The notes: generated by a model not told the origin, from the sequence alone. 64,000 bases of DNA from Planktothrix rubescens CCAP 1459/22 (GCA_904830895.1 LR882958.1:62001-126000); one strand, 5' to 3'. Positions 44,940-54,635 are shown, numbered from the stretch's first letter. Made by a program: numbers and translations.

Positions 44940-45274
44940 TCAAACGCCTAAATCCTGTAATTAGAGGATGGTGTAATTACCATTCCAAAGTCGTTTCCAA
45001 TTGGAGTACAAGAAAAGGTACATCTTTCGATGTACCCAACAAAGTAGCATTTCTGCTTAAAAAACAGAAAGGCAAGTGTACCTTCTGTGGTCAATATTTC
45101 ACCCCAGAAGATATTGCAGAAATCGACCATATCATCCCAACGTCATTAGGCGGAAAAGATGAATATAAAAACCTGCAATTATTACATCGCCATTGCCACG
45201 ATATTAAAACATCAACTGATGGGTCTTATAACTCAAAAGAAGATGGATGCTCTGATGATAACAGTCAACTAGAT
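44940..45274 (+). pseudogene. Group II intron maturase, C-terminal fragment with HNH domain
   Basis: The frame reads IKRLNPVIRGWCNYHSKVVS (domain X), then an HNH endonuclease: CTFCGQYFTPEDIAEIDHII followed by PTSLGGKDEYKNLQLLHRHC. CxxC, DHI and the final HCH are the zinc/HNH residues. The reverse transcriptase and 5' intron parts are absent, replaced by the IS that ends at 44938. The stop lies at 45272-45274, followed by intron RNA domains. Confidence 0.88.
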
Positions 45275-45352
45275 TAGGAGCCGTGTGCGGTGAAAGTCGC
45301 AAGCACGGTTTTGTATGGGAGTTGGGGGCTGTAAAGCCTCCTTCGACCCCTA
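45275..45352 (+). ncRNA. Group II intron 3' end (domains V and VI)
   Basis: GAGCCGTGTGCGGTGAAAGT CGCAAGCACGGTT is a textbook domain V hairpin with its AGC/AGCC-type base and GAAA tetraloop-like tip. It is followed by a domain VI-like stem (GGGGGCTGTAAAGCCTCCTTC) and a typical 3' end near CCCCTAC. The 5' intron is missing, so splicing cannot occur. Confidence 0.85.
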
Positions 45353-45723
45353 CTTCACAACAAGCCGATCTACTCGCTTGTACTCAAGTTCTTGCGGGTT
45401 TGAGGTTTGAAAAAAACTTAATCAGACAACTATTTAGGAAGGAAACTATGCGCGAGTCTGTCATTTACCAAGAAATTCGGGAAGATGGTCTCCTTGAAGG
45501 TCTCCAACAAGGAAGACAACAAGGTCTGCAACAAGGAAGACAACGGGAGGCGATGTCATTTGTCACTCGCCAGTTGACGCGACGACTCGGTGCGATCGCT
45601 CCTACAATACAAGAACAAATTCAGACCCTATCTGTAGAAGAATTAGAGAATTTAGGGGAAGCACTTCTGGATTTTTCAGAAGCAACGGATTTAGAAAATT
45701 GGTTGAATCAACATCAACCTTAA
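45353..45723 (+). pseudogene. Rpn/DUF4351-type protein, 3' exon only
   Basis: Reading continues from the intron into SQQADLLACTQVLAGLRFEK, NLIRQLFRKETMRESVIYQE and IREDGLLEGLQQGRQQGLQQ, ending in a DUF4351-like tail (RQLTRRLGAIAPTIQEQIQT). This is the C-terminal half of the Rpn-like PD-(D/E)xK transposase-related family common in cyanobacteria. The nuclease half is missing with the 5' exon. An internal ATG at 45448 could make a short peptide, but its function is doubtful. Confidence 0.75.
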
Positions 45724-45784
45724 TGGGTAGAATAGAGGTTCATCTGTTTAAAACTTAACCTAATACTTTAAGGAACTTTAACCC

Positions 45785-46630
45785 ATGACTGTTGATGAAG
45801 CTCTTGCGATCGCAGAAGTTGTCCTCGATGGCGAATGCTTAAACGACGTACAAGAGCTAATATTTAGACAATGTTGGGAAGGGAGATGTTCATATCAAGA
45901 AATTGCTAAACTTTCCAAGTATGATGATGAATACATAAAAGCCATTGCTGCTAAACTTTGGAAACAACTCTCAGACGCTTTTGACGAAAAGGTAAAAAAA
46001 AATAATTTACAGTCTGTTTTTAAGCGATATTTGCGACAAAATCAAATAAATTTGCATCGAACTCAGGAAATAGAAGTTAATCTTAGTGGCGCAAATCTAA
46101 CTGGCGCAACATTAAATTTAGCGAGTTTAAGTGGAACAAGACTATTATTTACAAACTTTAGTGAACCTGTCTCATGTCAGCAAGATTTAGAGCAAGTATT
46201 ATTACCAGACAATAACACTGACTCCCTAGAAAAAATCATACAATCTGAAACAGAAAATAATCACCAAACTCACTCTAACCTAGAAGAAAAAATCTATCTG
46301 TGGAATAATTGGCATTTCCACTGCGAAGAACAAATAAAAATAGCTGAAGCACTGGATCGTGCCAATATTCTTTTTTTTCCTAATGCTAAAGTGCGTCTGA
46401 CAACACCAGAAGGTAGACAAAATCAAGAACCAAACTTTCTAATTTTTAATCAAGGTAAATGGGGGATTCTGGAATTATTATCACAACCTAATATAGCAAA
46501 AGTTGAAGGGCGCGATCGCCTTTTTGAAACTCAGGGTATCTGTATTATCCACTATTATGACTGTAATCGGTGCAATCAAGAACCCGATGAGATTGTGCAG
46601 GAGTTTATAGATATTTTGAGTCAGGGATAG
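45785..46630 (+). CDS. vMAP-type HTH / pentapeptide / nuclease-like protein
   Basis: A 281-residue protein. Residues 1-80 (LNDVQELIFRQCWEGRCSYQ, EIAKLSKYDDEYIKAIAAKL) match the N-terminal HTH of vWA-MoxR-associated conflict proteins (vMAP-M0). A short pentapeptide stretch lies at about 95-128. The C-terminal ~115 residues (EEQIKIAEALDRANILFFPN, GRQNQEPNFLIFNQGKWGIL, EL) resemble a PD-(D/E)xK nuclease found in similar fusions. The expected Asp is Asn in EPNFL and the Lys is not evident in ELLS, so activity may be lost. No vWA or MoxR gene is adjacent. Confidence 0.7.
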   Translation: MTVDEALAIAEVVLDGECLNDVQELIFRQCWEGRCSYQEIAKLSKYDDEYIKAIAAKLWKQLSDAFDEKVKKNNLQSVFKRYLRQNQINLHRTQEIEVNLSGANLTGATLNLASLSGTRLLFTNFSEPVSCQQDLEQVLLPDNNTDSLEKIIQSETENNHQTHSNLEEKIYLWNNWHFHCEEQIKIAEALDRANILFFPNAKVRLTTPEGRQNQEPNFLIFNQGKWGILELLSQPNIAKVEGRDRLFETQGICIIHYYDCNRCNQEPDEIVQEFIDILSQG

Positions 46631-46679
46631 ACCTAAAAATAGCCCAAATTGGGGAGAGTTTTACAACATTAATGATTAA

Positions 46680-46709
46680 GTAGAGACGTTGGATGCAACG
46701 TCTCTACGC
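46680..46709. terminator. Perfect hairpin GTAGAGACGTT...AACGTCTCTAC
   Basis: A 12-bp stem (GTAGAGACGTTG with CAACGTCTCTAC) and a 4-nt loop lie between the convergent vMAP-like and bvdR genes. It resembles a common cyanobacterial intergenic hairpin. Placement fits a bidirectional terminator, but no U tract follows. Confidence 0.6.
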
Positions 46710-46739
46710 ATGGTTTAGGGAACTTATGTAGCACCGATT

Positions 46740-47762
46740 TCAAGATTTCATATCAGAATGAATCTTGACAGTTTCCCCTAATAAACTGGAATGTCGCGCC
46801 GCCTCAGCAACTTTTAGGGTATATAAACTAGCTTCTGGCGTAATATAAAGCGGCTTTCCTTCATAGAGAAAATCTAAAACCATCTGGGTATCTTTAACAA
46901 ATAATCCTCGACGAGAAGCTACCTCAATATTTTGAATAGTATCGTTTTGAATTAGTTGACCCTTTTCGGGAGTAAATATTAACGTTCCTTGTTCACCATA
47001 GAGGGTAAAAGTATTATCAGACTGCCAAAAAACTTCCCCTTTTCCATAAACAGACTCTCCGAGGATACCATTACTAAAAGTTAACCGAGCATTACATAAA
47101 CAGGCTTTATAAAGATCCGGTTCAATATTCCAATATTGGGCTTGACAATTGACACTAGCTACCGTCCCAAATAAATCAGTAAATCTATGCAAACGGGACA
47201 AAGCCCCAGTCATGGGAAAACCAAATAAAGACGGCTGATATGTCCATTTAGGGGGGGTCGGATGTTGGGGGTTAATAGTGACATAACGGACATAGAAGAC
47301 TTGACCAATAGCTGCCAGGGAGTCTTTAATGGCATTATGGAGTCCCCCCAAAAGTTCAAGATGTTCAACATGGAGAAGTTTATTCTTCTCTCGCGCCAGG
47401 GTAATTAAAGATTCTGCGTCATCGGGATCTAAACTCAGGGGATATTCAACAACGACGTGCTTACCATGTTCTAAAGCATAACGGGCAATCTTGCCATGAT
47501 CTCGATTAACCGTAGAAATGATCACCAGATCAATATCTGGCCGTTCGACTAAATCAACCCAGGATGCAGATACCGTCACGTCGAATTCTTGACTAAAGGC
47601 AATGGTGGAGGCCGGGGTATTACCTGTAACGGCCACAAGCTGCGATCGCGGATCAGCAATTAAAGCCGCCGCCCGCATTTTTGCCACATATCCAGTACCA
47701 ACGATGCCCACTTGCAGGGGATGGGAAGCCTTACCAACAGAAAAAAATAAAGATTGAGTCAT
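46740..47762 (-). CDS. bvdR: Biliverdin reductase (Gfo/Idh/MocA family)
   Basis: A 340-residue NAD(P)-binding oxidoreductase. VGIVGTGYVAKMRAA is the Rossmann loop, and KHVVVEYPLSLD and KLLHVEHLELLGGLHNAI are family blocks. LSRLHRFTDLFGTVASVN, YGKGEVFWQSDNTFTLYGEQ and ASRRGLFVKDTQMVLDFLYE closely resemble, as I remember it, the Synechocystis biliverdin reductase BvdR. That enzyme reduces biliverdin IXalpha to bilirubin and influences phycobilisome content. A generic Gfo/Idh enzyme is the alternative. It is divergent from the ferredoxin genes. Confidence 0.85.
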   Translation of the reverse strand: MTQSLFFSVGKASHPLQVGIVGTGYVAKMRAAALIADPRSQLVAVTGNTPASTIAFSQEFDVTVSASWVDLVERPDIDLVIISTVNRDHGKIARYALEHGKHVVVEYPLSLDPDDAESLITLAREKNKLLHVEHLELLGGLHNAIKDSLAAIGQVFYVRYVTINPQHPTPPKWTYQPSLFGFPMTGALSRLHRFTDLFGTVASVNCQAQYWNIEPDLYKACLCNARLTFSNGILGESVYGKGEVFWQSDNTFTLYGEQGTLIFTPEKGQLIQNDTIQNIEVASRRGLFVKDTQMVLDFLYEGKPLYITPEASLYTLKVAEAARHSSLLGETVKIHSDMKS

Positions 47763-47993
47763 GATAACAGAGTTAGGGACAAGGGAACTAGATATAAGTA
47801 ATCAAGATGTAATTAGAAAAATTTATAATAAATCCCATTCTAAATCTAGGTTGACAAGGTTTTACAACTTCCGCTTTTTCTCCTAATATCGAGAGGTGAA
47901 AAAAATCTGTGATGCAAGCAAAAGCCCATTAATGCTTTTGGTTTGTATAAGGGATTTTTATATTTTTATCGAAATTAACGAGAGGAACACTAC

Positions 47994-48308
47994 ATGGCTA
48001 CTTATAAAGTCACATTGAAAAATCCCGACGATGGCAGCGAGAAAACCATTGAAGTCGCTGATGATGTCTATATTTTGGATGCCGCGGTAGACGAAGCAGG
48101 TATGGATCTGCCCTATTCCTGCCGTGCAGGTTCTTGCTCATCCTGTGCAGCTAAAATTATTTCCGGTACAGTCAACCAAGACGATCAGAATTTCTTAGAG
48201 GATGAGCAACTCGAAGCAGGATACGTTTTGACGTGCGCGGCTTACCCCACTTCCGATCTTGAGATCCTGACTCACCAAGAAGAAGAAATGCAAGACATGG
48301 AAGCCTAG
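47994..48308 (+). CDS. petF: Plant-type [2Fe-2S] ferredoxin
   Basis: A 104-residue photosynthetic ferredoxin that takes electrons from photosystem I. The cluster ligands are in [14 protein letters not shown] and the later [10 protein letters not shown]. It is a few residues longer than the usual 98-99 because of an acidic tail (EEEMQDMEA). The start ATG is preceded by GAGAGGAACACTAC. The long leader (47763-47993) shares GATTTTTATATTTTTATC with the leaders at about 48565 and 48975, so this gene heads a tandem duplication. Confidence 0.94.
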   Translation: MATYKVTLKNPDDGSEKTIEVADDVYILDAAVDEAGMDLPYSCRAGSCSSCAAKIISGTVNQDDQNFLEDEQLEAGYVLTCAAYPTSDLEILTHQEEEMQDMEA

Positions 48309-48595
48309 TCGTTGGCGTGTTTGTTCAAAGTTCAACGGTGATGGGTATTATCGGCGTTGGTCTTTGAATTCATAAAGGATTGACGGGCTGAAGTTGGGTT
48401 TTTAGAAATTAAGAGTTTAGTTACTTCAATACCCTGACTTCACCTGTTAATCTGACCCCCAACCCGCCTTAAAATTTACAAAGTTGGCTTTTTTTCGTAC
48501 TGTCTAAAGAGAAAAAAATTCCACGATGTCAACAAATCCTAATCAAGATTTTGCTTGCTGTCGGGGATTTTTAGAGTTTTTATCAAAATTCGTGA

Positions 48596-48904
<309 letters not shown>

Positions 48905-49213
48905 TTTGTTCTGGATTTAAAGTTCAACCTTATTGATTCCATCGCCACTAAATCCTTGGGTGATTAGTGGTGGTGGTGATTTTTTTAGAGTTTTTATCAA
49001 AAATCGGAGTAAGAAGACCCGCACTAACGCTTCGCTGATTGTGTCGGGAGGATGTCAACTTTTATTCCTGACCTGGAATCCCAACGTTAAGTTCTGCAAC
49101 AGGAGCTTGGATTATATCGATAATTATGTAACTCTGAATACAGAAATAATTTTATTTTTCAGGTTCAGACCCCTAGAACTTGAATATTAACGGTTGACAA
49201 GGGACAAAAAATT
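48905..49213. other. Gene-free stretch with an orphan third ferredoxin leader
   Basis: GTGATTTTTTTAGAGTTTTT ATCAAAAATCGGAGTAAGAA at about 48975-49015 repeats the leaders of both ferredoxin genes, but no ferredoxin follows. The open frame across it shows no protein-like features. I see no other gene here. Confidence 0.6.
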
Positions 49214-49447
49214 ATGAAACTTAATCTCAAACAAGCGGATACAAAGGTTCAACCCCAATGGCAACCTATTGTTGGGTATGCCTCGGAATTTAATCCCTCT
49301 ACCTGGGTACAGATGCGGGAAAAACCCAATCCCTATAGCCATGATCAGGCGTTGCTCTTATGTCAGGTGACTGAGGATGAATGGGTGGCTTGGGTTCCCG
49401 ACCACGGTGAGATGGTATTATATCGCCATCAATTCTTTCGCTCTTAA
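49214..49447 (+). CDS. Small conserved cyanobacterial hypothetical
   Basis: A 77-residue soluble protein, rich in Trp and Gln (VQPQWQPIVGYASEFNPSTW, EDEWVAWVPDHGEMVLYRHQ). I recognise no domain. It ends 57 bp before the next likely start on the same strand and probably shares its transcript. Confidence 0.7.
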   Translation: MKLNLKQADTKVQPQWQPIVGYASEFNPSTWVQMREKPNPYSHDQALLLCQVTEDEWVAWVPDHGEMVLYRHQFFRS

Positions 49448-49504
49448 CTCTTGAGATGGGATACAGTAACAAAAAGAACGTTAAAATTATCCCATACGAG
49501 CGTT

Positions 49505-49915
49505 ATGACCGTTTTGGAATCTCCTGGTAAGTCTTCAATTCAATATTCTGAACGCACCTTAAAACGGGCTGAACGGGCGATCCGGTGTTCTCCCTTTCAA
49601 CTGCTACTGTTCACCACGATCCGGTTTAATAGTGTCAGTCTGACTGGAATTGCCGGGGAGTCTGGAGTCAATTCTACCTATACCCGTATGGCCTTAACCG
49701 AACTAGCCGCAGAAAATACCCTATTATGGCTGATTCAGGTGGGGGTGCTGCGTCGAGAAGTTGATGGTCAGGGGATTACTGATAGTTTTCGCCTCACTCC
49801 CCTGGGTCGGCAATTAATCGACCAATGGGAAAGTGAAAATCAAGGCATACCCCAGCCTTCTTTGTGCGATCGCTCTATCAACACTCTCAATCGTTGGTTG
49901 CGATTTGCCTTTTGA
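49505..49915 (+). CDS. Npun_F0494-type cyanobacterial conserved protein
   Basis: About 137 residues from the ATG at 49505 (MTVLESPGKSSIQYSERTLK). AERAIRCSPFQLLLFTTIRF, SGVNSTYTRMALTELAAENT and LLWLIQVGVLRREVDGQGIT resemble a cyanobacterial family known only by locus name. The last part looks like a winged-helix (DSFRLTPLGRQLIDQW), so DNA binding is conceivable. The longer frame from 49451 adds an unlikely leader. Confidence 0.75.
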   Translation: MTVLESPGKSSIQYSERTLKRAERAIRCSPFQLLLFTTIRFNSVSLTGIAGESGVNSTYTRMALTELAAENTLLWLIQVGVLRREVDGQGITDSFRLTPLGRQLIDQWESENQGIPQPSLCDRSINTLNRWLRFAF

Positions 49916-50032
49916 AAAAACAAAAACAGGGGTATGCTTTAAAACAGCACCCTAAAGCCAGATAGAATTAAATCCTATCTGACTTGTGGGGTCAGAAAAA
50001 TTAGACCCCCCTAAGTGGATTAAAATTTAGGA

Positions 50033-51868
50033 TTGATGGATCAAATGGCAGGAAGAAAGCCCGTGATTAGTAAAATGAAACAAATGCTAGGACTAACGAC
50101 GCTAATCAGTATGGCTTTGGTATCTTCAACAGTGGCGGAACAACCTTTATATATTGCCTATCCGCCACCAGATCACAAAACAACATCTGATCGTATTTTT
50201 TTGATTGGAACAGCAACACCCGATGGAGAAGTCTCAATTAATGGTCAAGTAATTCCCCGAAGCCAAGCTGGTCACTTTGCACCCACATTTCCATTGCAAC
50301 TTGGGGAAAACAATTTTATTCTACGCTACAAAGATCAAAAAATCAAACTTAATATTACTCGAATTGCGACGGAAGCAAATTCTTTAGATCCGGTCAGCTT
50401 TTTCAATGATTCATTGACTCCCTCTGAAAATCTGGCCATCCTTCCGGGGGAGTTAATTTGTTTTAGTGCGATCGCCCCGGAAAAATCAACGGTTTCTGTT
50501 GAATTAGCCGGACAAATTCTATCTTTATCTCCCCAGTCTCAGAGATTAGAATTACCCGATAACAAAGCAGTTTTAACCGGAACTAATCAACCCATAAAAT
50601 CTGATACCTTAAAATATCAAGGATGTGGAAAAATTGCTGAGAATTTGCAATTTTCTGCTTCCCAAAAATCCTTGGATTTAGGTCAACCGAAATATCAATT
50701 AACCCTGAATAATCAAACCATTACCCAACTGGCAACGGGAAAAATTTCTGTTCTCTCTCCGACTCAATTTGAAGTAGCTGAAGTCATTGTAGATGAAGGG
50801 GTAGCCCGCACTGGCCCCAGTAGCGATCATTCCCGTTTAACTCCTTTACCCAAGGGAACCCGTGCCACGATTATCGGACGACAAGGAGATTATTTACGTC
50901 TTGATTATGGGGGGTGGATTAAAGCCAGTGAAACCAAGATTACCACCGAGTCGGTTCCCCCTAATTCCGTAATTAGAAGTGCTAGTTCTCGTCAAGTTGG
51001 GGATTGGTTAGAGGTTTCTTTTCCCCTACAAGTACCAGTGCCAATCACTGTTAAACAAGAAGATCAGAGTTTAACCTTAACCCTCCATAACACAACCGCA
51101 AAAACCGATACGATTCGGTTTAATGATAATCCTTTAATTTCGCGTATGGATTGGCAACCGATTTTATCTCCCCTCGGAGAATCACAAAATGCGGTGCAAT
51201 ATACATTTCATTTTAAAACCAAACAACAATGGGGTTACAAACTCCGTTATGATGGCACAACTTTAGTTTTATCTCTGAAAAATCCCCCCCAACTCCAATC
51301 GAATTTACCCTTATCGGGGTTAAAAATTTTAATTGATCCCGGTCATGGTAGCCCCAATGATTTAGGGTCAAAAGGGCCGACGGGATATCCTGAAAAAGAT
51401 GTTAATTTAGTGGTTTCTAAACTATTAGAAGCCGAACTAATTAAACGCGGTGCATCGGTATTTATGACCCGCAACGGCGATGAAGATTTGTACCCTCAAG
51501 ATCGGGTGAAAATGATTAATCAACAGGAACCAGATCTATCAATTTCTATTCATTATAACGCCTTACCCGATAATGGAAATGCCATCAAAACAAAAGGGCT
51601 TAGTACCTTTTGGTATAACCCTCAAGCCCACGATTTAGCTGTGTTTTTACATGAATATTTAGTTAACAAACTTGACCGTCCTTCCTATGGCGTATTTTGG
51701 AATAATTTAGCCTTAACTCGTCCGACCGTTGCCCCATCTTTGTTATTAGAATTAGGATTTATGATTAATCCCGAAGAATTTGAATGGATTGTTAACCCTC
51801 AAGAACAACAAAAACTAGCAATAACCTTAGCGGATGGTATATTAGAATGGGTCAGAAAAACTCAATAG
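50033..51868 (+). CDS. Periplasmic N-acetylmuramoyl-L-alanine amidase (AmiC-type)
   Basis: A 611-residue exported amidase that cuts the peptide from MurNAc during cell separation and, in filaments, at septa. After the signal region (MLGLTTLISMALVSSTVAEQ) comes an N-terminal beta domain with a possible AMIN-like part, an SH3b module near residues 240-300 (GVARTGPSSDHSRL...GWIKAS), then Amidase_3. Zinc ligands are His in LIDPGHG, Glu in GYPEKDVNL and His in SISIHYNA; the catalytic Glu is in LLLELGFM. The first ATG at 50033 precedes the signal by about 17 residues, and a later ATG may be used. Confidence 0.92.
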   Translation: MMDQMAGRKPVISKMKQMLGLTTLISMALVSSTVAEQPLYIAYPPPDHKTTSDRIFLIGTATPDGEVSINGQVIPRSQAGHFAPTFPLQLGENNFILRYKDQKIKLNITRIATEANSLDPVSFFNDSLTPSENLAILPGELICFSAIAPEKSTVSVELAGQILSLSPQSQRLELPDNKAVLTGTNQPIKSDTLKYQGCGKIAENLQFSASQKSLDLGQPKYQLTLNNQTITQLATGKISVLSPTQFEVAEVIVDEGVARTGPSSDHSRLTPLPKGTRATIIGRQGDYLRLDYGGWIKASETKITTESVPPNSVIRSASSRQVGDWLEVSFPLQVPVPITVKQEDQSLTLTLHNTTAKTDTIRFNDNPLISRMDWQPILSPLGESQNAVQYTFHFKTKQQWGYKLRYDGTTLVLSLKNPPQLQSNLPLSGLKILIDPGHGSPNDLGSKGPTGYPEKDVNLVVSKLLEAELIKRGASVFMTRNGDEDLYPQDRVKMINQQEPDLSISIHYNALPDNGNAIKTKGLSTFWYNPQAHDLAVFLHEYLVNKLDRPSYGVFWNNLALTRPTVAPSLLLELGFMINPEEFEWIVNPQEQQKLAITLADGILEWVRKTQ

Positions 51869-51968
51869 CAAGGAATACAAAATAGGAAAGTGGCGTTGCT
51901 GAATTAGGTTATGATTAATCTACGACAGCTACGCCATCGCAGATTAAGATATTGATTATTTATGATAA

Positions 51969-53417
51969 TTAACGAGAAGATTTGCACCGATCGCAATGAC
52001 CACAGCGTTTAAACTGATTATCTAGGTTGAACCCAAAAGATTGTAATAAAAACTTCCATCGACAATCACGGGTTTTTAAGTATTGATTCATTTGTTGAAT
52101 GGCTTTACTATTTTGATCTTGATTCAATTTTGCAGGTTTAGATAGAATTTCATAATCAAAGGGATTATGCCAGATTAATCGTCCTTGGGCGTGTAAAATA
52201 GAAAGGGCGATCGCACTATTTTTAAATTGTTCAGATAGAGTTTCTATATTTCCCGTTGCTGGAAGTTTTTTAATTAATTGATTTGCAGATTGATATTGTT
52301 TTTCTAGGTTTTCGATTAAATATTTTTGTCGTTGTTTATCTTCAGGATAGAAAAACCCCGTAAGTTCGCTAATAATAGTTAAGGCGATCGCAGGTTTCCC
52401 ATCTCTCCCCGCCCGTCCCACTTCTTGAATATATTCAGACAATAAAAAAGGGGCTTGAAAATGGCATACCCATCTCACATTACTCTTATTAATTCCCATA
52501 CCAAAGGCACTACTACAAACTACAAATTTAATCTTTTCCTGTAACCAATCTTTTTCGATCTTTCGGCGTTCTTCTGAACTCAACCCCGCATGATAAGCAA
52601 CAGTTGAATAGTTTTCGGTTTGTAGCCATTGGGCTAATTGTTCACAGTCTTTACGAGTCCTAGCATAAATCAAACCTGTCTGATTTTTTCGCGGTTGAAT
52701 AAATTGGATTAACTGTTGTTGTCGTCCTCTGGGAGTGCAAACTGTTTTAATATTTAATTCTAAATTAGATCGATAGGGACTCAATAGAAATTGCTGAGGT
52801 TTTTGCAGTTGTAAAACCTGTTTAATTGTGTCTTGAGCATCGGGATCGGCGGTGGCGGTAAAAGCTGCGATCGCAATTTTTGTTCCTTTTGGTTTAAGTT
52901 TTAATAAGGTCGAACGAATAGCCCCTAAACGTCGATAAGCTGGGCGAAAAGTATCCCCCCATTGTACTAAACAATGAGCTTCATCTAAGATTAAACCATT
53001 AATTTTAACTGTGGGTTGAGAAATTACACTCCAGACGGGAGAACTTAATAGAGTTTCGGGGGAAAGATAGAGAAGTCTTAATTGATTTTGTTGAACCAAA
53101 CTTAAAGTTTTTCGTCGTTGTTGGGGCATTAATTGACTATGAATTAAAGCGGCGGGAAGTTGCAATTCTTGAAGTTCTTGCACCTGATTTTCCATTAATG
53201 CCACTAAAGGAGATATAATTAAAGTTAATCCAGTTTGTAATAGTGCTGGAAGCTGAAAACAGATGGATTTTCCGCCTCCGGTTGGCATAACAATTAAGGC
53301 ATCTTTTTTATCTAATAAGCTCTTAATAATTTCTCCTTGGGGCGGTCGAAAATCATCATAACCCCAAATTTTCTTAAAAGATGCCTTAACCTGTTGCCAG
53401 TCTGTAGATGCTTCCAT
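51969..53417 (-). CDS. recQ: RecQ-type DNA helicase, short form
   Basis: A 482-residue ATP-dependent 3'-5' helicase. Motifs are FRPPQGEII (motif 0), MPTGGGKS (I), LILDEAHCLVQWGDTFRPAY (II with the RecQ loop), AFTATAD, YARTRKDCEQLA, AFGMGINKSNVRWVCHF and EVGRAGRDGKP. A Cys cluster at the end (DCRWKF...CGHCDRC) is the zinc site. The winged-helix and HRDC domains of long RecQ are missing, and the gene ends right after the zinc site. Confidence 0.92.
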   Translation of the reverse strand: MEASTDWQQVKASFKKIWGYDDFRPPQGEIIKSLLDKKDALIVMPTGGGKSICFQLPALLQTGLTLIISPLVALMENQVQELQELQLPAALIHSQLMPQQRRKTLSLVQQNQLRLLYLSPETLLSSPVWSVISQPTVKINGLILDEAHCLVQWGDTFRPAYRRLGAIRSTLLKLKPKGTKIAIAAFTATADPDAQDTIKQVLQLQKPQQFLLSPYRSNLELNIKTVCTPRGRQQQLIQFIQPRKNQTGLIYARTRKDCEQLAQWLQTENYSTVAYHAGLSSEERRKIEKDWLQEKIKFVVCSSAFGMGINKSNVRWVCHFQAPFLLSEYIQEVGRAGRDGKPAIALTIISELTGFFYPEDKQRQKYLIENLEKQYQSANQLIKKLPATGNIETLSEQFKNSAIALSILHAQGRLIWHNPFDYEILSKPAKLNQDQNSKAIQQMNQYLKTRDCRWKFLLQSFGFNLDNQFKRCGHCDRCKSSR

Positions 53418-53445
53418 AACACATTTCCAAATTTGACTTAAGTTC

Positions 53446-53712
53446 GTTGTTGCGCTTCAGCGCAAGGAGGAGCTAAATATAAGAAACCCCGTTGTTGCGC
53501 TTCAGCGCAAGGAGGAGCTAAATATAAGAAACCCCGTTGTTGCGCTTCAGCGCAAGGAGGAGCTAAATATAAGAAACCCCGTTGTTGCGCTTCAGCGCAA
53601 GGAGGGGCTAAATATAAGAAACCCCGTTGTTGCGCTTCAGCGCAAGGATGGGCTAAAGCCCAACGACGGAGGGGCTAAAGCCCAACAACGGAGGGGCTAA
53701 AGCCCAACAACG
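53446..53712. repeat. 45-bp tandem repeats plus a 23-bp repeat
   Basis: GTTGTTGCGCTTCAGCGCAA GGAGGAGCTAAATATAAGAA ACCCC starts at 53446, 53491, 53536, 53581 and 53626, the last unit incomplete. Each contains the hairpin TTGCGCTTCAGCGCAA. Three units of GGAGGGGCTAAAGCCCAACA AC type follow (53648-53712). No gene lies between recQ and the hydrolase at 53747. Confidence 0.92.
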
Positions 53713-53746
53713 TTTTATATGTTTAATTATTTTAAGAGGATAAAAC

Positions 53747-54610
53747 ATGAGTTGTGTTAGAAAAACCCTATCGTTATCAAAAATTAATCTATCTTATTTA
53801 GAATGGGATTCTGGGATTAATAATTCCTCAGACACCAATATTTTATTATTACATGGGTTAGCAGATCAGGGGTTAGTCTGGAAACAATTAGGGGAAAAAT
53901 TAAGCGATCGCTATCATATTATAGCACCGGATATGCGCGGACACGGAGAAAGTAGTAAACCCAATCACGGATATACTTTTACCGAAGTTATTGAAGATTT
54001 AGAAGCCTTAATGGAGCATCTAAACTGGTCAAAAGCCCATATTTTAGGGCATTCTTGGACGGGGAAAATGGCAGCAATTTGGGCTAAACAAAATCCCGAA
54101 AGGTTTAATAGTCTGATCTTAGTTGATCCGATTTTTATTATGAAACTTCCGGGTTTGTTTAAATTAACTTTACCAATTCTATATCGTCAGTTAGATTGCT
54201 TAAAATTAATTGGGCCATTTACGAGTTTTGAACAGGCGGAAGATCTGGCTAAACAATTAGCTCAATTTTCGGGATGGAGTGATTTACAACAAGAATTATT
54301 TATATCGGGAATGGAACAAAAAACCGATGGAAGTTGGGGAAGTAAATTTGGAATTGCTGCTAGAAATGAAATTTTTGAACAGGTGATGGAAGTTCCTGGT
54401 TTAACCGAAAATATTGATATTCCTACGTTATTAATTCAACCGGAAAAAGGCGTAAATCGCATGGACTGGCAATTAAAACCTTATAAACAGTATTTAACTC
54501 AGTTAGAAATTCAGCGTGTAGCGGGAAATCATTGGTCATTTTTAGTCGAAGCTGAAGGTTTTAATCAAACAGTTGAAAGGTTTTTAAATAGTCGAATTGT
54601 GGCAAACTAA
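53747..54610 (+). CDS. Alpha/beta hydrolase
   Basis: A 287-residue soluble hydrolase. The oxyanion segment is LLLHGLADQG, the nucleophile elbow is GHSWTG with Ser, the acid may be Asp in LVDPIF or in the IDIPTLLIQPEKG strand, and the His is in AGNHWSFL. PDMRGHGESSKP is the usual loop. The substrate cannot be read. It overlaps the first possible codons of the glycerophosphodiesterase frame; with the start at 54636 they are 25 bp apart and probably cotranscribed. Confidence 0.87.
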   Translation: MSCVRKTLSLSKINLSYLEWDSGINNSSDTNILLLHGLADQGLVWKQLGEKLSDRYHIIAPDMRGHGESSKPNHGYTFTEVIEDLEALMEHLNWSKAHILGHSWTGKMAAIWAKQNPERFNSLILVDPIFIMKLPGLFKLTLPILYRQLDCLKLIGPFTSFEQAEDLAKQLAQFSGWSDLQQELFISGMEQKTDGSWGSKFGIAARNEIFEQVMEVPGLTENIDIPTLLIQPEKGVNRMDWQLKPYKQYLTQLEIQRVAGNHWSFLVEAEGFNQTVERFLNSRIVAN

Positions 54611-54635
54611 TTATAGTAAAAATAGAGGTAAAATT

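Noticed and set aside
48933-49190. 85-residue open frame after the second ferredoxin
   Set aside because: It begins over spacer sequence and runs through the orphan leader repeat; composition is not protein-like and no start context is seen.
53446-53712. Regular tandem repeats as a possible CRISPR array
   Set aside because: Units are contiguous with no unique spacers, and no cas genes are near.
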